Below are positions 60,004 through 64,000 of a DNA stretch of 64,000 bases, one piece after another (the first letter of the stretch is position 1; every line of letters begins with the position of its first letter). Both the position numbers and the translations under genes were made by a program. Source of the stretch: Abelmoschus esculentus (lineage: Eukaryota; Streptophyta; Magnoliopsida; Malvales; Malvaceae). The stretch lies in the NCBI GenBank assembly GCA_035048815.1, contig JAUCBN010000036.1, positions 3,420,001 through 3,484,000 of the forward strand, written 5' to 3'. Under the pieces are notes generated by a model. The model was not told the DNA's origin, did not search any database, and saw only the letters and a list, made by a program, of their open reading frames with translations.

Positions 60004-61229
60004 TAATATACATATTAACATATATATAATATATATACATAGATTATAGCATACATGATACATAATTACATATTGATATAAGTTATAACGTATATATATG
60101 ATCATATATACATGTACTATATACTAATTATTATATACAATTATACATATACATATACATATGTTATATGTACATAGTATATAATATACATAATACATTT
60201 ACTAATTATTATATATACATATAACATTAGCATACATATATAATGTATTGATATATATATAATGTATATTAATATATTAATGTACTATGTATAGTACTAC
60301 TACTATCACTAATTCATCATGTATACATATAACATACATTGATACATATATATACATGTTAGAATATACTTATGTTATGTAGTTATGTACTATGTATAAT
60401 TAATAATTGTATATATTATAAATATATTATACATACATTATACATATATAATCACTAGACATCTAATTATCAATATATATAATATAAATACTTATATTAG
60501 TTATTAAATTATTAATGTATTATATATATAGACTATAATATTATATATACCATATTTTAATATATATTATAATTTTATTTTTCAGATATAGATTAATTTA
60601 TTTATGGTATTATTTTATTTATAAAAATAGTATTATTCTATAAATGGTATTATGCCATAAATATTATTATTACTTATTCTAGAATTATTTTACTTTAAAA
60701 AATAATATTATTTCATATATATTATTAATACATATATAGTATTATTCTACTTCTAAAAATAGTATTAGTCCATTTATAATATTACCCTATATATAATATA
60801 TTCTTTGCATATAATATAAATTTCTTATATAATTTTAATTTTATATAACTATTATTCCATTTATAGTATAAATTCTATATATTATCTAAAATTTATTTTT
60901 TTATTTTTAAAATATATTACTATAGTCTAATTATTTTATAATATATTAAATTTAGATTTTTAATACTTATATTTAATATATATTTTTTGTAATTTAGTTC
61001 TTATAACTTATAAATTAATTTATTTGAATGGATTATTACTACTAATTTTTCTAATTTACTTTAATATTTCTAATTTTTAATTTTTGTAATTGAGTCCTTA
61101 CAAATTAATGTTGATTTTTTAAAATTTCAAAATTTAATCTTTAACATTATAGTTTAATATTTATTCGTTTTTTTAGGTAATTATACAAAATCAAAATTAT
61201 TAATTTAAATTATTATGAATATAAAATCA
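60004..61229. repeat. (TA)n-rich interior of the hAT-like element
   Basis: Almost entirely TATATACAT-type low-complexity sequence to 60.56 kb, then AT-rich unique DNA; the counterpart of 56.2-57.2 kb on the other side of the nest. Confidence 0.7.
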
Positions 61230-61666
61230 AAAATAATTCGATCTGAAACAAAACCAACTTGAAATGAACCCGACCTGAAATGCAATCGAACTGAAATGGA
61301 CCCGACCTGAAATCTACCAGACTAGAAATGAAACTGTCAATTATTTGATTTGGACCCGAACCGTTTGAACCCGATCTAAAATAGACTCGACCTGAGATTG
61401 ACCCAACTTGAAATGAAATCGACCTGAAATAGACCCACACCCGACCCGAATTGAGTCAAAACATCAAATCAACTTAAAATAACATATATCCAATTTTACC
61501 TGACAGTACCCGATCTGAAACTCATCCAAATAACTGTTTTTACGTCCCCAGGCACCTCTTCCTATTGCCATGCTTTTAACTTACTTACCGTTCCGCCTAT
61601 ACCACTCAAAATTACAACACAAATTTAAGGTGGGAATCATTAAAAAAGAAAAAATTAAGAAAAAAA

Positions 61667-64000
61667 ATGTCGTGGTTTGCTAGATCGATTGCTAATTCGC
61701 TCAAGCTTGACGACGACGACGACGACCATACCAATGGTGCCGAGGATCCGAAACCCGATCTCGATCCTAATCTCAACCAATCCTCTCCTCCCAATTCTCA
61801 TTCATCATCGGATCCCAACACTCCACGTGGTGTCAAAGAAGACCTCTCCGAGCTCACCAAAACCCTAACCCGTCAATTCTGGGGCGTCGCTTCATTCCTC
61901 GCTCCGCCTCCTCCTGATTCACCGGACCAACAGCCCGATCATCCGGAGGAGGAGGCAAAATCTCTCGGGTCGCCGTCTGATGATCCGGATGAGATGTCCG
62001 ACGAGGCATTGATAGCTGCAATCCGTAGTGATTTATCGGAGATTGGTGGAAAATTCAAGACTGGAATCTCGCAGTTGTCTAACAATATTAACGTCTCGGA
62101 GTTCACTAAGATCGCTTCGAATTTCCTTCAGTTTGGATCCGAGGAAGAGGGTCTTGAGAAGTACGCAAGTGGAAACGCTGTCGGTGTCACCGAAGATGTG
62201 GTAGCTTTCGCTAGAGATATCGCGATGCATCCAAAAACTTGGCTCGATTTTCCTGTTTCCGAAGACGGTGGTTTTGATGGTAATTTACTTAAAGCTCTAA
62301 TTTTGTAGATTATCCCGCTTTAATTAAATTAGATTAGATTAACGTGCATTTCAAACATGCTCACTTCTTAGTCCTTCATTGGTACCTTTTTTTTTGTTTA
62401 ATGTGGATTTTTTTTTTTGCAAATTTTAATTTAATACGATTATCTCTTATTGCTGTATTTTGTAATGCTTAGCTGGTAATGATCATTGATTATAGAATGG
62501 TATAAATCTTTTGAAATCAGTGGAATAAAATGAAGCTACATTTTGGTCCCTTATGCTTGCTATGAAGGATCTTTCAACTGCTTTTTGCATTGTGGTTTCT
62601 CAACCGGTCAAAGTTTGCTTTCTGTGTATATTTATGTTGTATATAAGTTTGATGATGTTTGAGAATTTCTTTCGTTCAGTGCAATAGACTTACAAGTGTG
62701 AAGTAGAAAGTTTATTCGCTCGAGCTGGTTCTTATTCTTGGTATATTTTGTTATAATGTGCTATGCTTGCTTCTTGGTAATGCTTCTGAAGTTTTTAGTT
62801 ATCTTAGTCTGGATTGAATCACATTTCCCCCTTACATTTAGATGATATACATGGAAAAAAGGATTATTGTGAATTAGTGTTAGAGTCTCTTGAGAAACAG
62901 TCTGAATATTTGGGTGTATTGTCTGAAGTTGCATTTAATGGAATATTTCATTATCATTGCTTTTCCATTCTTTTTTTTCCCCAAAGGGCTGCTCTACCCT
63001 TAGTTCAATGATGGGGGTATGCATAAATGCACAGTATGAATCTGACTAATTTCTAACATTCTTTTATTGTTTTGAAATATCAGATTTTGACATGTCTGAT
63101 GAGCAACAAGAACACGCCTTAGCTGTTGAACATCTTGCACCAAGCTTGGCTGCTCTTAGGATTGAACTTTGCCCAGGATATATGAGTGAGGGTTGCTTTT
63201 GGAAGATCTATTTTGTACTTGTGCATCCTCGACTAAGTAAACATGATGCAGAATTACTCTCCACTCCCCAAGTAAGTTTGTAGGCCTTTCTTTTTCATAT
63301 CATTGGTTTAGTCCCCGATTTACTGTGGTTCAAGGTATTGTGCATTATGTTCTTGAAGGTTCACTCTAGGAATTTCTTCTGCCACAGGTATGGCAATGAG
63401 AATAAAACTAATATTAACAAAGTAATTATTGCTCAAAATTCTTCAGTTCACTGAGAAATAGAAGCTCGTCAAGTTCTATGTATGTCCTTGAATGTCATTT
63501 TTCACCAATTCTCCTTTCACAAAAAGGGCTGCTAGTGTTTACATTGGTTTTATCATCCTAACTTTTCCTTGCTGTGGCTATCTGTCTAATCTCAATTTCT
63601 TTTCAGATCTCTTGTTTCGCCTTCTCCCAACATTCTTATCTATTGTGCATGTCATTTCCTTAAAATATAACCCAGAAGTTTTTAACCATTGCCCTGAAAA
63701 TATTAATATAGAATGATTGCTTAAGATCCACCTTTCTTCACGCCACTGTTCCACTTTTACCTTTCTGCCTTTCTAACTGTTAATTGTTCTGTATGTAGAT
63801 AGTTGAAGCAAGAGCAATGTTAATGCAAGGTATACATCACCCAGCAAAGGCTAAGACTGCAGAAGACCATCCTGAAAGTGTCACTTCAAATATAGTGGCT
63901 GATTCACAACATGAGGAATCGCTTTCTGTTCCTTCTCCTGCTCAATCTAAGCCAATGTTATTAAAAGAATCTGAAACTGAGGTAGTCACTACTTCTGTAG
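61667..64000 (+). CDS. BSD-domain protein, 5' part (continues past the window)
   Basis: Exons 61667-62279 and 63084-63271, plus a third from 63799 to at least the window edge; all have GT-AG junctions and consistent phase. The N-terminus MSWFARSIANSLKLDDDDDD is typical of plant BSD-domain proteins. A Pro/Ser/Asp-rich segment follows, then a predicted helical region (LIAAIRSDLSEIGGKFKTGISQL, about 118-140). The BSD domain (about 175-260) has the WLDFP motif, LAPSLAALRIELCPGYMSEGCFW and the F-W-hydrophobic core KIYFVLVHPRLSKHDAELLSTP. BSD domains occur in TFIIH p62 and synapse-associated proteins; the plant forms are uncharacterised. After 63799 the sequence becomes Ser/Glu-rich and disordered. 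The C-terminal part is outside the window. Confidence 0.92.
62280..63083 (+). other. Intron 1 of the BSD gene
   Basis: Bounded by GATG|GTAATT and ATATCAG|ATTTTG; T-rich, 804 bases, no other feature. The open frame at 62814-63011 is intronic chance sequence. Confidence 0.85.

Larger units (their letters stand above)
55797..61550. mobile_element. Large hAT-like non-autonomous element, host of nested insertions
   Basis: Outer ends TAGGGATATAAAAA and (complement of the right end) TGGGGACGTAAAAA form short imperfect inverted repeats. Flanking 8-mers GCCACCTT (55789-55796) and GGCACCTC (61551-61558) agree at 6 of 8. Subterminal regions (55.80-56.17 and 61.23-61.52 kb) are dense in GACCTGAAA / CCCGACC words, like the hAT MITE at 9580. 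The interior is (TA)n-rich (56.2-57.2 and 60.0-60.6 kb). No transposase is seen. It is interrupted by the retroposon at 57228-60003. Confidence 0.6.

Overview
The window is plant nuclear DNA. It has intron-containing genes with GT-AG splice sites, several plant-specific families (GRAS, TRB, plant NAGS) and long AT-rich, transposon-filled intergenic stretches. CACTA-end palindromes of the type GCGGCGTTT...AAACGCCGC and a long-LTR solo element suggest a Malvaceae genome, probably cotton (Gossypium). That taxonomic call is inference from memory, not from a search. All exon coordinates were built by hand from splice signals, reading phase and family knowledge.

Layout, left half. A basic, Ser-rich plant protein (193-1197, -); a Mutator-like miniature element (MITE) with a telomere-like core (1958-2611); a 78-residue At2g23090-type zinc-finger gene in three exons (3214-3970, +); a small DUF863-like gene (4411-5118, -); AT-rich DNA with a hAT-type MITE (9580-10113); ribosomal protein L26 (12208-12648, -); a repeat-rich stretch to 21 kb; an intronless SHORT-ROOT GRAS regulator (21243-22763, +); a five-exon telomere-repeat-binding factor of the single-Myb-histone type (24280-26459, -); and a ten-exon N-acetylglutamate synthase (28566-32611, -), with a frameshifted copy of its first exon 1.7 kb upstream.

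Right half. A non-autonomous CACTA element (35.0-38.2 kb); AT-rich DNA with a foldback element (38.95-39.26 kb); the MAC5A/RBM22-type splicing factor (43427-46955, +); a PAQR/heptahelical membrane protein with an apparent one-base frameshift (48912-50195, +); an 811-bp Mutator-type foldback element with a perfect 9-bp target duplication (50821-51631); a small conserved basic protein (54049-54501, -); a SINE-like insertion (54991-55167); a three-level transposon nest, hAT-like element > poly(A) retroposon > solo LTR (55797-61550); and the 5' part of a BSD-domain gene that runs off the right edge (61667-64000, +).

The genes are functionally unrelated housekeeping and developmental loci, as expected for a eukaryotic chromosome arm; there is no operon-like organisation. 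I did not find a convincing undescribed biological system. The observations most worth checking are the duplicated NAGS first exon combined with a GC-AG first intron, the frameshifted PAQR gene, the datable nested insertion, and the dispersed elements with degenerate CCCTAAA cores.
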